NCBI GenBank assembly: GCA_017534365.1
Contig: JAFWCS010000159.1
Span: forward strand, 1 to 8,532
DNA: 8,532 nt
Source of the DNA: Clostridia bacterium
GTDB taxonomy: Bacteria; Bacillota; Clostridia; Oscillospirales; Acutalibacteraceae
Reading direction: 5' to 3'
Part shown: positions 1 to 6,688 of the stretch, in pieces
Position numbering within the stretch: position 1 is the stretch's first letter
Layout: every line of letters starts with the position of its first letter
The notes under the pieces: model-generated
What the model was told of the DNA's origin: nothing
Databases searched by the model: none
What the model saw: the letters and a program-made list of their open reading frames with translations, nothing else
Translations under genes and position numbers: made by a program

Positions 1-1428
1 AAAAAAGAACGCGACCGTCTTCCGAAGCCGGTCTGGGACGGGCATGACGACGCGGTCGGCTGCTATTATAAAACGTGGGAACTCGCGTTCAAAAACCTGA
101 AAAAGCCCTCCACGTTTTCCGGCTTTGTATCCAACTATATCGACACGGCCTTCGACGGGAACATCTTCATGTGGGATTCCGTCTTTATGCTCATGTTCGG
201 CCGCTACGGCGCCCGGTCCTTCAATTTCCAGGGAACGCTCGACAATTTTTATTCCCACCAGTATAAAGACGGCTACATTCCCCGCGATATGGAGCAGGAT
301 ACCTGCAAAGAGCGCTTCACCCGCTTCGATCCGTCGGCAACGGGGCCGGAGATCATGTCCTGGTGCGAGTGGGAGTATTATAAGAACTTCAACGACGCCG
401 AACGGCTCAGGAAGGTGTTTCCCTGCCTGATGGCTTATCATGAATGGATGCGGGCAAACCACACCTGGCCGGACGGCACCTACTGGTCCAGCGGCTTCGG
501 CTGCGGGATGGACAATCTTCCGCGCGTGCAGCCGGGCTATGACGACGTGTTTTCACACGGCCACATGATCTGGAACGACGCCTGCATGCAGGCACTGCTC
601 GACTGCCGCGTGCTCATTGAAATGGCAAAGGTGCTCGGGCGCGAGGCGGACGTGCGCGGGCTGGAGGAAGAGCGCGACGCGCTGCTGCGCGTGGCCAACG
701 AACGGCTTTGGGACGAGGAAACGGCCTTCTATTATGACGTCTGGAAAAACGGCAGCTTCAACTACGTGAAGCACCTCGGCGCTTACTGGGCGCTGCTGGC
801 GGATGCGGTGCCTGAGGAGCGGGCGGACGCGTTTTTTGCGCATCTGACGAACGAAAACGAATTCGCAACGCCCTGCATGCTCCCCGTGCTCTCCGCCGAT
901 CATCCCGCGTTTCAGCCGAGCGGCGGTTACTGGTGCGGCGGCGTGTGGGCGCCGACGAATTATATGACGCTTCGCGGTCTGGATCAATACGGCAGATACG
1001 ATCTTTCGCATCAGATCGGCCTGAATTATCTGCGCAACGTGGTTTCGGTCTATAACGATACCGGCACGGTGTTTGAAAACTACGCGCCGATGCCGGGCGA
1101 AAACGGAAAGCCGCGGCAGGGCGGAGTCTCGCACGCCGATTTTGTCGGCTGGACCGGCGTCGTGCCGATCTGCGTGCTGTTTGAGTATGTGTTCGGCATC
1201 AAGCCCGACGCGCAGAACAACGTCATTCGCTGGCATATCGACCTGACGGACCGCTTCGGGGTGGAGCAGTATCCCTTCGGCGCGGACGCAACGCTGACGC
1301 TGATGTGCGAAGCGCGCGACGACGTTTCGGAAGAGCCGCAGGTGACGGTCCGATCCGACCGGCCCGTCACCGTCGAGGTGATCTGGGATAACGGGAATCA
1401 GTCCAAAACGATCACAGCCGGCAGCTGA
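1..1428 (+). CDS. GH63/GH37-like (alpha/alpha)6-barrel glycosidase, N-terminus cut by window edge
   Basis: The reading frame is open from base 1 and ends at TGA 1426-1428, giving 475 visible residues, so the true start lies upstream. It is most likely an inverting exo-glycosidase of the GH63/GH37/mannosylglycerate-hydrolase superfamily. Numbering from base 1, the motifs are MWDSVF (57-62, substrate pocket), CGMDNLPR (168-175, bases 502-525), YWCGGVWAPTNY (310-321), and VFENYAP (357-363). The first matches the family's (E/G)SGxDxSPR element, whose Asp is the general acid (Asp171, bases 511-513). The third resembles the trehalase QWDxPxGWAP signature. The last carries the likely general base Glu359 (bases 1075-1077). 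About 80 C-terminal residues look like a small beta domain. The missing N-terminus would normally hold a beta-sandwich and any signal peptide, so location is unknown. Substrate cannot be read from sequence: alpha-glucosides, alpha-mannosides or a heteroglycan side chain are all possible. The gene converges on the downstream phosphoesterase gene and shares a terminator with it. Confidence 0.82.
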   Translation, partial: KKERDRLPKPVWDGHDDAVGCYYKTWELAFKNLKKPSTFSGFVSNYIDTAFDGNIFMWDSVFMLMFGRYGARSFNFQGTLDNFYSHQYKDGYIPRDMEQDTCKERFTRFDPSATGPEIMSWCEWEYYKNFNDAERLRKVFPCLMAYHEWMRANHTWPDGTYWSSGFGCGMDNLPRVQPGYDDVFSHGHMIWNDACMQALLDCRVLIEMAKVLGREADVRGLEEERDALLRVANERLWDEETAFYYDVWKNGSFNYVKHLGAYWALLADAVPEERADAFFAHLTNENEFATPCMLPVLSADHPAFQPSGGYWCGGVWAPTNYMTLRGLDQYGRYDLSHQIGLNYLRNVVSVYNDTGTVFENYAPMPGENGKPRQGGVSHADFVGWTGVVPICVLFEYVFGIKPDAQNNVIRWHIDLTDRFGVEQYPFGADATLTLMCEARDDVSEEPQVTVRSDRPVTVEVIWDNGNQSKTITAGS

Positions 1429-1453
1429 ACGCGCAGCGATCTCTGCAAAAAGC

Positions 1454-1497
1454 AAACAGCCGCCGCCACACCTGCAGGTGTGGCGGCGGCTGTTTTT
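1454..1497. terminator. Bidirectional intrinsic terminator (perfect 42-bp palindrome)
   Basis: Bases 1454-1495 form a perfect inverted repeat centred on CTGCAG (1472-1477), with arms made of GCCGCCGCCACACC and its complement. The arms run through AAA on the left into TTT on the right. On the plus strand the stem ends in TTTTT (1493-1497). On the minus strand it continues into TTTGCTTTTTG (read from 1456 down to 1446). It lies 25 bp after the plus-strand glycosidase stop and 32 bp beyond the minus-strand phosphoesterase stop, the expected place for a terminator shared by convergent genes. Confidence 0.93.
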
Positions 1498-1527
1498 ATG
1501 GCTGCACGCCGATCCTTCCGGCCGGGT

Positions 1528-2880
1528 TCAGAAAAGGATCAGCTCCGCGTTATAATCGTCAATGCCGTAATTGCCGACCGTGTGCTTCATTGTTTCATAG
1601 AAATCGAGCGTTTCGCCCTGCGCGCCCTTGACCGTTTTGATCAGCGGACGCAGTCTGCCGAAAATGCGCAGGAGCGTATCGCCGCCGGGCGTCCCTTCCA
1701 CGTAGGGCTGATTGCCCTCAAAGATGGAGCGCACCATATCCACGGCAAATTCGGTAAACAGCATATCCTTGACCTGCGGATCGGCCCGGGTGCAAAGCAG
1801 ATGCGCCAGCGTGCCCATCTTCATTTTTGACAGACGTTTGCCGAGGAAGGGGATGAGCTTTTCGAGCGCGGGCGTCGGCTTGAGGCTGACCTTGTCCATA
1901 AAGCGCCTGGGATCGCTGCGCATGGCGTCAAAGAACGTGAGCAGCATGCGGTCAAACTGCTTCTTCAGATAAGCCTCGCCGCTCAGCCCGTGTTTATCCC
2001 AGTCAAATTCGGGAACGGGAATGCTTTCGATCTGAACGGTTTTTTCATCCTTGATTGTCACTCTGCGCATGAAGGCGGGCGCAGCAACGATGGCGCCCGT
2101 GCAGACGTCATAGAATTTGTTGCCCTGCGCGGTTTCGACGACGTTGATGCTCTGGTTGTGCATATGCCCGGTGAAGATCAGATGCACGCCGTTGTCGGCA
2201 AGGGTGTCGATGAGGCGCTGCGCCTGCGTTTCGCGCGCGTCTCCGATCAGCGCAAGGATCGGCTGACCGGCCAGCACCGGATAATGCTCCATCGCGATCA
2301 TCATCTGGCCGTCCGCCTGCGCCTGCTTTGCCTGCGCCTCGATCCACGCGAAGAAGGCGTCGTCATAGGGCGTGTTTCTGTGGCCGTCAACGTCGTTGCA
2401 GATGACGAGCAGACGCACGTCCTCCGACAGCTGGGCAATGTAGGAAAGATGCTCCCGGTTAAAGGCGATGGCATCCGAGTAACCGAACTCCTTATAGAGG
2501 TCATACAGCTCTGAGAAGCTGGTGCCTTCGATCGGGTGGCGGCCGGCGTTGTCATACGAATAGGCGGCGCGGTCAAAATCGTGACCGGCGGTCACAAGAC
2601 AGACGCGCTTGCCGGTTTTCTCTTTGAAGTCGTGCAGCAGCCGGGAAACCGCAAGGTTGCTCTCCTTCTCGCCCCAGTAGGTCAGGTCGCCCGCGATCAG
2701 AACCGTATCGGCGTCCTGCGCCTTGGCGAGCCAGTCGAATACGGCTTCATTGATCGCCTGCGTTTCGGCGAAGCACTTTTGCTCAAAGTCCATCTTTCTC
2801 TCGTATTCTTCGCCGTATGCGCCGAGAGAATTTTTGAAGTAATGCAGGTCGGTGATCACGTAAAAGGTCAATGGTTTCAT
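1528..2880 (-). CDS. Calcineurin-like metallophosphoesterase with helical C-terminal extension
   Basis: This is a 450-residue protein in the calcineurin-like dinuclear metallophosphoesterase fold. The ATG at 2880 is preferred because GGAG (2888-2891) sits 7 nt upstream and MKPLTFYVITDLHY is the natural beginning of the domain. An in-frame ATG at 2919 would add 13 charged residues and has no ribosome site. Motifs in order are D11-L-H13, G64-D65-LT, T97-A-G-H100-D101, H199 in AMEHYP, and G238-H239-M-H241. The third block is normally GNHD/E. Here the Asn that ligates metal is Gly99, while the His that assists the leaving group is kept. After the core, about residues 295-450 form a mostly helical, Lys/Arg-rich extension I do not recognise. 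No signal peptide or membrane segment is seen, so it is probably cytoplasmic. It is the second gene of a minus-strand pair behind the beta-propeller gene, 90 bp apart. The substrate is unknown; a phosphodiester or phosphomonoester tied to the glycan pathway is an inference. Confidence 0.85.
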   Translation of the reverse strand: MKPLTFYVITDLHYFKNSLGAYGEEYERKMDFEQKCFAETQAINEAVFDWLAKAQDADTVLIAGDLTYWGEKESNLAVSRLLHDFKEKTGKRVCLVTAGHDFDRAAYSYDNAGRHPIEGTSFSELYDLYKEFGYSDAIAFNREHLSYIAQLSEDVRLLVICNDVDGHRNTPYDDAFFAWIEAQAKQAQADGQMMIAMEHYPVLAGQPILALIGDARETQAQRLIDTLADNGVHLIFTGHMHNQSINVVETAQGNKFYDVCTGAIVAAPAFMRRVTIKDEKTVQIESIPVPEFDWDKHGLSGEAYLKKQFDRMLLTFFDAMRSDPRRFMDKVSLKPTPALEKLIPFLGKRLSKMKMGTLAHLLCTRADPQVKDMLFTEFAVDMVRSIFEGNQPYVEGTPGGDTLLRIFGRLRPLIKTVKGAQGETLDFYETMKHTVGNYGIDDYNAELILF

Positions 2881-2887
2881 AGCAATT

Positions 2888-2891
2888 CTCC
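2888..2891 (-). promoter_or_regulatory. Ribosome binding site deciding the start at 2880
   Basis: GGAG on the minus strand lies 7 nt before the ATG at 2880. The alternative upstream ATG at 2919 is preceded by no purine-rich Shine-Dalgarno sequence, so this site sets the start of the metallophosphoesterase. Confidence 0.75.
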
Positions 2892-2915
2892 GCTTTTTAA
2901 GATTCTGTATCATCA

Positions 2916-2944
2916 GCACCGCGGATCTGCCGGGTGCGTTTTTT
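2916..2944 (+). terminator. Terminator-like hairpin in plus-strand orientation between two minus-strand genes
   Basis: The plus strand reads GCACC (2916-2920), a bulged G, CGG (2922-2924), loop ATCTG, CCG (2930-2932), GGTGC (2933-2937), G, then TTTTTT (2939-2944). That is an 8-bp stem with one bulge followed by a T run, as in an intrinsic terminator for rightward transcripts. Read leftward, in the direction of the flanking genes, the hairpin has no T run. It should therefore not stop the minus-strand operon. It could halt antisense transcription, or be a chance match in the 90-bp gap. Confidence 0.4.
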
Positions 2945-2970
2945 CGGGTGGATGCCGGCTCCTGCTGCGG

Positions 2971-3930
2971 TCAGCGCCCGATCTGCGCCTGCGCAAAGCC
3001 GATGCACTCCCGCCCGATCAGGGGATTTGCGACGTTGCGCGCGTTGAAATACAGGCGGAGCACGCCGTCGAAGCAGACGAGATGGCTCGCATAGACGAAC
3101 TGGCTCATCCAGCCGCCGTCGCCGCGCGGCGCAACGAGCGTTTTCTCAAAGCGGAAACGCAGTCCGTCCTCCGACGACAGGAGCAGGATCGCGGACGCGC
3201 TTTTTCCGTCTTTTTCAAAGATCCCGTTCTGGATCCCGATGTAGCAGTCGCTGAGCCGGTAGACCTTCAGGCAGCCGGCGCAAAGGTTGAGATAGGGATC
3301 GTTTTCGTCGGGCGAAAGGAGCGGGGCGGGCGCGGCGCGAAAGCCGGAAAGCAGCGCGTCGCTTTCCGCGCAGCTGACATAGGTCGGCTCGCAGAAGCCG
3401 CAGTCCCGGATGAACGTCAGACCGCAGGAATAATAAAGACGGTTGACGCCGCCGGCCCGGAGCAAAAAGGGGTTGGACAGCGAAACGCCGCGCGCGCTTT
3501 CCTCATAGCGGCGTGTGTGAACGAGCACGGGTTTCGGCGCCGACCAGGTCGTGAGGTCGCGGCTTTCCGCCGCATAGATCTCGCTGTGCCATTTTGCCGC
3601 GCCGACCAGGTGCAGCGCGTTCATCACAAGCGGCCGCGTGCGCTCAAAATACAGCACGTAACGGCCGTCGATGCAGTTGACGTTCGGGCGCATCGCCCGG
3701 GAAAAGAGCCGTTTCCCCTTTGTGAAGGCAATGCCGTCGTCGGAAACGGCCTCGCAGACGCCGAAGGTCGTGTGGAAAAAGAGATGCCACTTTCCGTCCG
3801 GGGTCTCCGCGGGGAGCAGAAGCGACGGGTCGGCAACGACAAACGAGCCGCCAAACGGCCGAAGAACGGGCGCGGGGCGAAGCGTGAAGGCTGCGTTTTT
3901 GAGTTGTGACAGCGACAGCGTGTGCAGCAT
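2971..3930 (-). CDS. Five-bladed beta-propeller glycosidase-like protein (GH43/GH32 superfamily)
   Basis: This is a 319-residue protein, the usual size of a single-domain five-bladed propeller hydrolase. The ATG at 3930 has a modest site, GGGGAAG (3941-3947), 10 nt upstream. Blade-like repeats follow the pattern of strand, turn and aromatic strand: VVADPSLLLP (31-40) with GKWHLFFHT; IDGRYVLYFERT (87-98); IYAAESRDLTTWS (118-130); LSNPFLLRAG then RLYYSC (151-169); GCLKVYRLSDCYIG (219-232); SSEDGLRF (252-259); and LRLYFNARN (291-299). Asp34 in ADPS matches the position of the catalytic base in GH43. The Glu-Gly-Pro that usually carries the GH43 acid has Ser152-Asn153-Pro154 at the apparent equivalent, so the family assignment and activity are open. 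It contains about nine Cys and no signal peptide, which suggests cytoplasmic location. Expected substrates would be arabino-, xylo-, fructo- or galacto-oligosaccharides. It heads the minus-strand operon and is divergent from the TIM-barrel gene. Confidence 0.7.
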   Translation of the reverse strand: MLHTLSLSQLKNAAFTLRPAPVLRPFGGSFVVADPSLLLPAETPDGKWHLFFHTTFGVCEAVSDDGIAFTKGKRLFSRAMRPNVNCIDGRYVLYFERTRPLVMNALHLVGAAKWHSEIYAAESRDLTTWSAPKPVLVHTRRYEESARGVSLSNPFLLRAGGVNRLYYSCGLTFIRDCGFCEPTYVSCAESDALLSGFRAAPAPLLSPDENDPYLNLCAGCLKVYRLSDCYIGIQNGIFEKDGKSASAILLLSSEDGLRFRFEKTLVAPRGDGGWMSQFVYASHLVCFDGVLRLYFNARNVANPLIGRECIGFAQAQIGR

Positions 3931-3989
3931 GGCGTTTTTTCTTCCCCGTTCAGTGCTGGATTTGGCCTCTTCTGATGCCTGCTGTTCAA

Positions 3990-4018
3990 ATCATATCACA
4001 GAATGCGGCGCAGCACAA
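3990..4018 (-). promoter_or_regulatory. Predicted sigma-A promoter of the minus-strand operon
   Basis: Read on the minus strand: -35 TTGTGC (4018-4013), 17-bp spacer, -10 TATGAT (3995-3990) preceded by TGA, an extended -10. Transcription would begin near 3983, leaving a leader of about 50 nt before the ATG at 3930. The -35 is weak; the extended -10 and exact spacing make up for it. Confidence 0.55.
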
Positions 4019-4066
4019 GGTTTTTTTACAAAGAACAAAAATGAGCGTGCGCGCGGGCGCTATTTT

Positions 4067-4086
4067 ATTGAAAATGATTGAAAATG
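4067..4086 (+). repeat. Tandem 10-bp direct repeat overlapping a -35 box
   Basis: ATTGAAAATG occurs twice without a gap (4067-4076 and 4077-4086). The second copy contains the -35 hexamer TTGAAA (4078-4083) of the plus-strand promoter. One helical turn of spacing puts both copies on the same DNA face, as for a direct-repeat activator or repressor site. Chance duplication in AT-rich DNA cannot be excluded. Confidence 0.6.
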
Positions 4087-4106
4087 AACGGAAAGTATAC
4101 TATAAT
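4078..4106 (+). promoter_or_regulatory. Predicted sigma-A promoter of the TIM-barrel glycosidase gene
   Basis: -35 TTGAAA (4078-4083), 17-bp spacer, and a consensus -10 TATAAT (4101-4106). Transcription should start near 4113, giving an unusually long leader of about 120 nt before the ATG at 4234. Confidence 0.8.
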
Positions 4107-4172
4107 TTTCAGGAAAGGCAGGTTCGGCTTGCAGGAATGTACCCGCACGGAAAACCAAAAAGCGCATTCCCG

Positions 4173-4195
4173 GCCGCGCCGCTTCCGGCGGCGGC
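4173..4195 (+). other. GC-rich hairpin in the 5' leader
   Basis: GCCGCGCC (4173-4180) can pair with GGCG (4187-4190) and CGGC (4192-4195) around a GCTTCC loop, with one bulged G at 4191. No T run follows on the plus strand, so it is not a terminator. It lies about 20 nt upstream of the ribosome site and could affect mRNA stability or be only a product of high GC content. Confidence 0.35.
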
Positions 4196-4233
4196 AGGGG
4201 GCGGCTTGAAATTCGGAAAGGACGAGGCGCAGA

Positions 4234-6582
4234 ATGATAAAAGAAAATAACGGATATCCCATAACAGGCGCGGGCGAAGCCACGCCGTCGATCCCTTACT
4301 ATTTTTCCTGGATCAACAATACGAATGAAGGCTCGACCGAGCGGCAGACGCTCATCAATCTGGAATTCTTTCGCTACCTGAAAGAAACCTACGGCATGCA
4401 GATCCGCATCTATGCCTGGGACGCCGGCAATTTTGACGGCGCGTCGCAGGGCTACGGCGACCTGCGCTCGGAAAAATTCCGTTCGCAATACCCCGCGGGA
4501 TATCGCAACGTGGTGGAGAAGGCCGCCGCGCTGGGGATCCGGTTCGGCCTTTGGGGCAGCCCCGACGGCTTCGGAGATACGCCGGAATCCGAAAAGGAAC
4601 GCGTGGATTTTTACGTGCATCTGTGCAGGGATTATCACTTTGCCGCCTTCAAGCTGGACGGCGTGTGCGGCACCCTGCGCCCGGAAAAGGCAAAGACCTA
4701 CGCTGCCATGATCGAAGAATGCCGCAGGTATGTGCCGGATCTGATCCTGCTCAATCACCGCCTTGATTTTTATGAGGCGCAGAAATACATCACCACGTTT
4801 TTGTGGAACGGCGACGAGACCTATACCGACGTCCATGCGCACAATCGCGTCACCGCCCCGCACAACCGCGCCTATCTGTTTTCGCGCGGGCACGTGACCG
4901 GCGCAGACGGAAAGCTGATCCGGCTCGCAGAGGATCACGGCGTCTGCCTTTCCTCCGCGCTTGATTATTTTGAAGACGAGCTGATCTATCAGGCGTTCGG
5001 ACGCTGCCTGATCACCGCGCCGGAGATCTACGGCAATCCGTGGCTGCTGAAGGATGCGGAATACCCGCGTCTGGCCCGGATCTACCGCCTGCACGCGCGC
5101 TATGCGTCGATCCTTGTGAACGGCCTCCTCCTGCCGCCGGAATTCGGCGCGAACGCCGTGTCGCGCGAGAATGACAGGATCAGAATGATCTGCACCGGAA
5201 ACGACAGCTGGGAGACGCTGACGATCGCGCTCCCGCTGGATCGGATCGGACTGTCGACGCATGAAAAGGTGAGAGTCGCGCTGCGCTTCCCCTATGACGA
5301 ATATCTCGGCGACTATGAGCGCACCGACACGGTGAAGATCCCGCTCGCGCCGTTCCGCGCGGCGCTGATTGAGGCTGCGGCAGTGCCGGAAGCCGCGCCG
5401 GTGCTGACGAACTGCACCTATGAAGTCGTCAGGGAAACAGGGGATCTTCCCGCGGAGATCCGGATCGTCCGGAGCGCGGGCGGCGAGATCCGGCTTTTGC
5501 AGGGCGCGGCGGCGACGACGGCCTTTGCCGCTGCGGATCCCGTGGATCTGACGGAGCGTGCGCCCGTTTTTCTCGCGGCAGTCGATCAGATCGATCGCGC
5601 GCCCGAAAACGGCGAACAGCTGTATGAGGCGGCGGCCTTTGCAGCGGATAACGACAGCCTGGAAGCGCGCTGCGTCAAGCGCTCCGGCGACACGGAGATC
5701 CCGGAGGTCCGGGCAGCCCGCGAAGCGTTTTTCAACCAGAAAACCTATCGCCTGCGCGGGTGTGAGGCGCGGAACCTGTTTGACGGCGATCCGGATTCGT
5801 TTTATGACGCGCAGTCAAAAACCTACTGTGGCGGGTTCCGGATCGACGGCGGCTGCCTGCGGGTCGACGCCGGCGAGGTCCTGCCCGCAGACCGCGTGGA
5901 GATCACCTGCTTTGCGGCGGACTACGAAACGCAGGAAGTGCGCAATCAGAGCATACCGGCGCTTGCGGAAACGTCCGCAGACCTGAAAACCTGGCGTCCC
6001 GCCCCGCTGCAGGAAGTGCTGACGCGGGAAACCTGCGCGGCCGAGGTCGTGCGGTTCGCCGTACATACGACCTATCGTTTGCCCGGCAGGAAACTGACGG
6101 CTGTTTATCCGGTGACGGCGCCGTTCCGGTATCTGCGGATCGCGGAACCGATGGACAGGATCAGCGCCGTGCGGTTCTTCCGGGGCGGGGAAGAGCTCAG
6201 ACCCGCCGCGCCGTCTGCAAACAGTCTGCAGGCGCACTACAGCCGACGGCAGACCGCGTTTGTGAAATCCGCAGAGATCACCGTGCCCGATTGCAGGGCC
6301 GGCAGTTATCTGGCGCTGGCCGTCAACGGCGCGCACGGGGCGGAGCGCGTCTGCGCGTGCCTTGCGTGCGAAGGGCGCCTGCACGGTTTTCCGCGCCGCG
6401 CGCCGGACTACCGCGCGCACGTCTGGGAACATCTTGTCTGCAGCGAAGGAAAAAACAATACGTTCTATTTCCCCCTGCCCGCATTGATGAAGGGCAAGCC
6501 GCTGACGGTGTACGCCGTCTTCAGCGGCGGCAAGCCGGAGGATACCGACTGCAGGCTCTGGCTCTGCGACCCGCACGACTGA
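4234..6582 (+). CDS. Multidomain TIM-barrel glycosidase-like protein (clan GH-D-like) with C-terminal discoidin-like domain
   Basis: This is a 782-residue protein. The ATG at 4234 follows GGACGAGG (4220-4227), 6 nt away. Residues about 15-300 look like a (beta/alpha)8 barrel of the GH27/GH36 kind: IRIYAWDAGN (57-66), GIRFGLWGSPDG (101-112), AAFKLDGVCG (137-146), LILLNHRLD (170-178), FLWNGDETYTD (189-199). The KxD pair (Lys140, Asp142) matches the beta-4 nucleophile motif of that clan, and Asp194 is a candidate acid/base. Residues about 310-380 form the usual beta-sandwich after the barrel. A further beta region runs to about 500, then ARNLFDGDPDSFYDA (512-526) through YLRIAEPMDRISAVRF (633-648) resembles an F5/8 type C (CBM32-like) domain. 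A last beta module follows, ending at 782. The large N-terminal beta-supersandwich of classical GH36 is absent, as is a signal peptide. Alpha-galactosidase-type activity is plausible but not shown. It is divergent from the propeller gene and upstream of the second phosphoesterase. Confidence 0.72.
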   Translation: MIKENNGYPITGAGEATPSIPYYFSWINNTNEGSTERQTLINLEFFRYLKETYGMQIRIYAWDAGNFDGASQGYGDLRSEKFRSQYPAGYRNVVEKAAALGIRFGLWGSPDGFGDTPESEKERVDFYVHLCRDYHFAAFKLDGVCGTLRPEKAKTYAAMIEECRRYVPDLILLNHRLDFYEAQKYITTFLWNGDETYTDVHAHNRVTAPHNRAYLFSRGHVTGADGKLIRLAEDHGVCLSSALDYFEDELIYQAFGRCLITAPEIYGNPWLLKDAEYPRLARIYRLHARYASILVNGLLLPPEFGANAVSRENDRIRMICTGNDSWETLTIALPLDRIGLSTHEKVRVALRFPYDEYLGDYERTDTVKIPLAPFRAALIEAAAVPEAAPVLTNCTYEVVRETGDLPAEIRIVRSAGGEIRLLQGAAATTAFAAADPVDLTERAPVFLAAVDQIDRAPENGEQLYEAAAFAADNDSLEARCVKRSGDTEIPEVRAAREAFFNQKTYRLRGCEARNLFDGDPDSFYDAQSKTYCGGFRIDGGCLRVDAGEVLPADRVEITCFAADYETQEVRNQSIPALAETSADLKTWRPAPLQEVLTRETCAAEVVRFAVHTTYRLPGRKLTAVYPVTAPFRYLRIAEPMDRISAVRFFRGGEELRPAAPSANSLQAHYSRRQTAFVKSAEITVPDCRAGSYLALAVNGAHGAERVCACLACEGRLHGFPRRAPDYRAHVWEHLVCSEGKNNTFYFPLPALMKGKPLTVYAVFSGGKPEDTDCRLWLCDPHD

Positions 6583-6614
6583 TCCTGACGGGCGGATTGC
6601 CGCGGAGAAACTGC

Positions 6615-6643
6615 TTGATAAGTAGAAATCAACATGCTATAAT
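6615..6643 (+). promoter_or_regulatory. Strong predicted sigma-A promoter of the phosphoesterase/rhamnosidase operon
   Basis: -35 TTGATA (6615-6620), 17-bp spacer, -10 TATAAT (6638-6643) with an extended TGC just before it. A second TATAAT at 6645-6650 overlaps the start region. The start would be near 6650, about 38 nt before the ATG at 6689. It lies in the 106-bp gap after the TIM-barrel gene, in which I see no convincing terminator, so read-through from upstream is also possible. Confidence 0.82.
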
Positions 6644-6688
6644 TTATAATATATATTGCCTTCCGTCAGCCGAACAGGAGAGGAGCTT

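Larger units (their letters stand above)
3931..4233. other. Divergent intergenic control region
   Basis: This 303-bp non-coding stretch separates the minus-strand propeller/phosphoesterase operon from the plus-strand TIM-barrel gene. It holds one promoter on each strand (3990-4018 minus, 4078-4106 plus), a tandem 10-bp repeat at 4067-4086, and a GC-rich hairpin at 4173-4195 in the plus-strand leader. Local base composition is much more AT-rich than the genes. The longer open frames crossing it lack family motifs and ribosome sites. Confidence 0.7.

Noticed and set aside
553..1455. Minus-strand open frame of 300 codons opposite the GH63-like gene
   Set aside because: It starts at the shared terminator and lacks any motif; the plus strand carries the catalytic signatures.
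2536..3909. Plus-strand open frame of 457 codons across the propeller gene and the start of the larger phosphoesterase
   Set aside because: No domain motif, no ribosome site, and it overlaps two minus-strand genes with convincing motifs and ribosome sites.
4004..4027. Possible terminator: TGCGGCGCA inverted repeat followed by a run of seven T
   Set aside because: The arms are only 4 bp around one base and cannot form a usable loop. The T run is separated from them, and no plus-strand gene ends here.
4060..5262. Minus-strand open frame of 400 codons opposite the TIM-barrel gene
   Set aside because: Low-complexity Arg/Ala-rich translation, and its end runs through the divergent promoter region. 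The opposite strand encodes the barrel motifs.
6583..6614. Possible terminator after the TIM-barrel gene (GCGG-ATTG-CCGC)
   Set aside because: The stem is four base pairs and is not followed by a T run.
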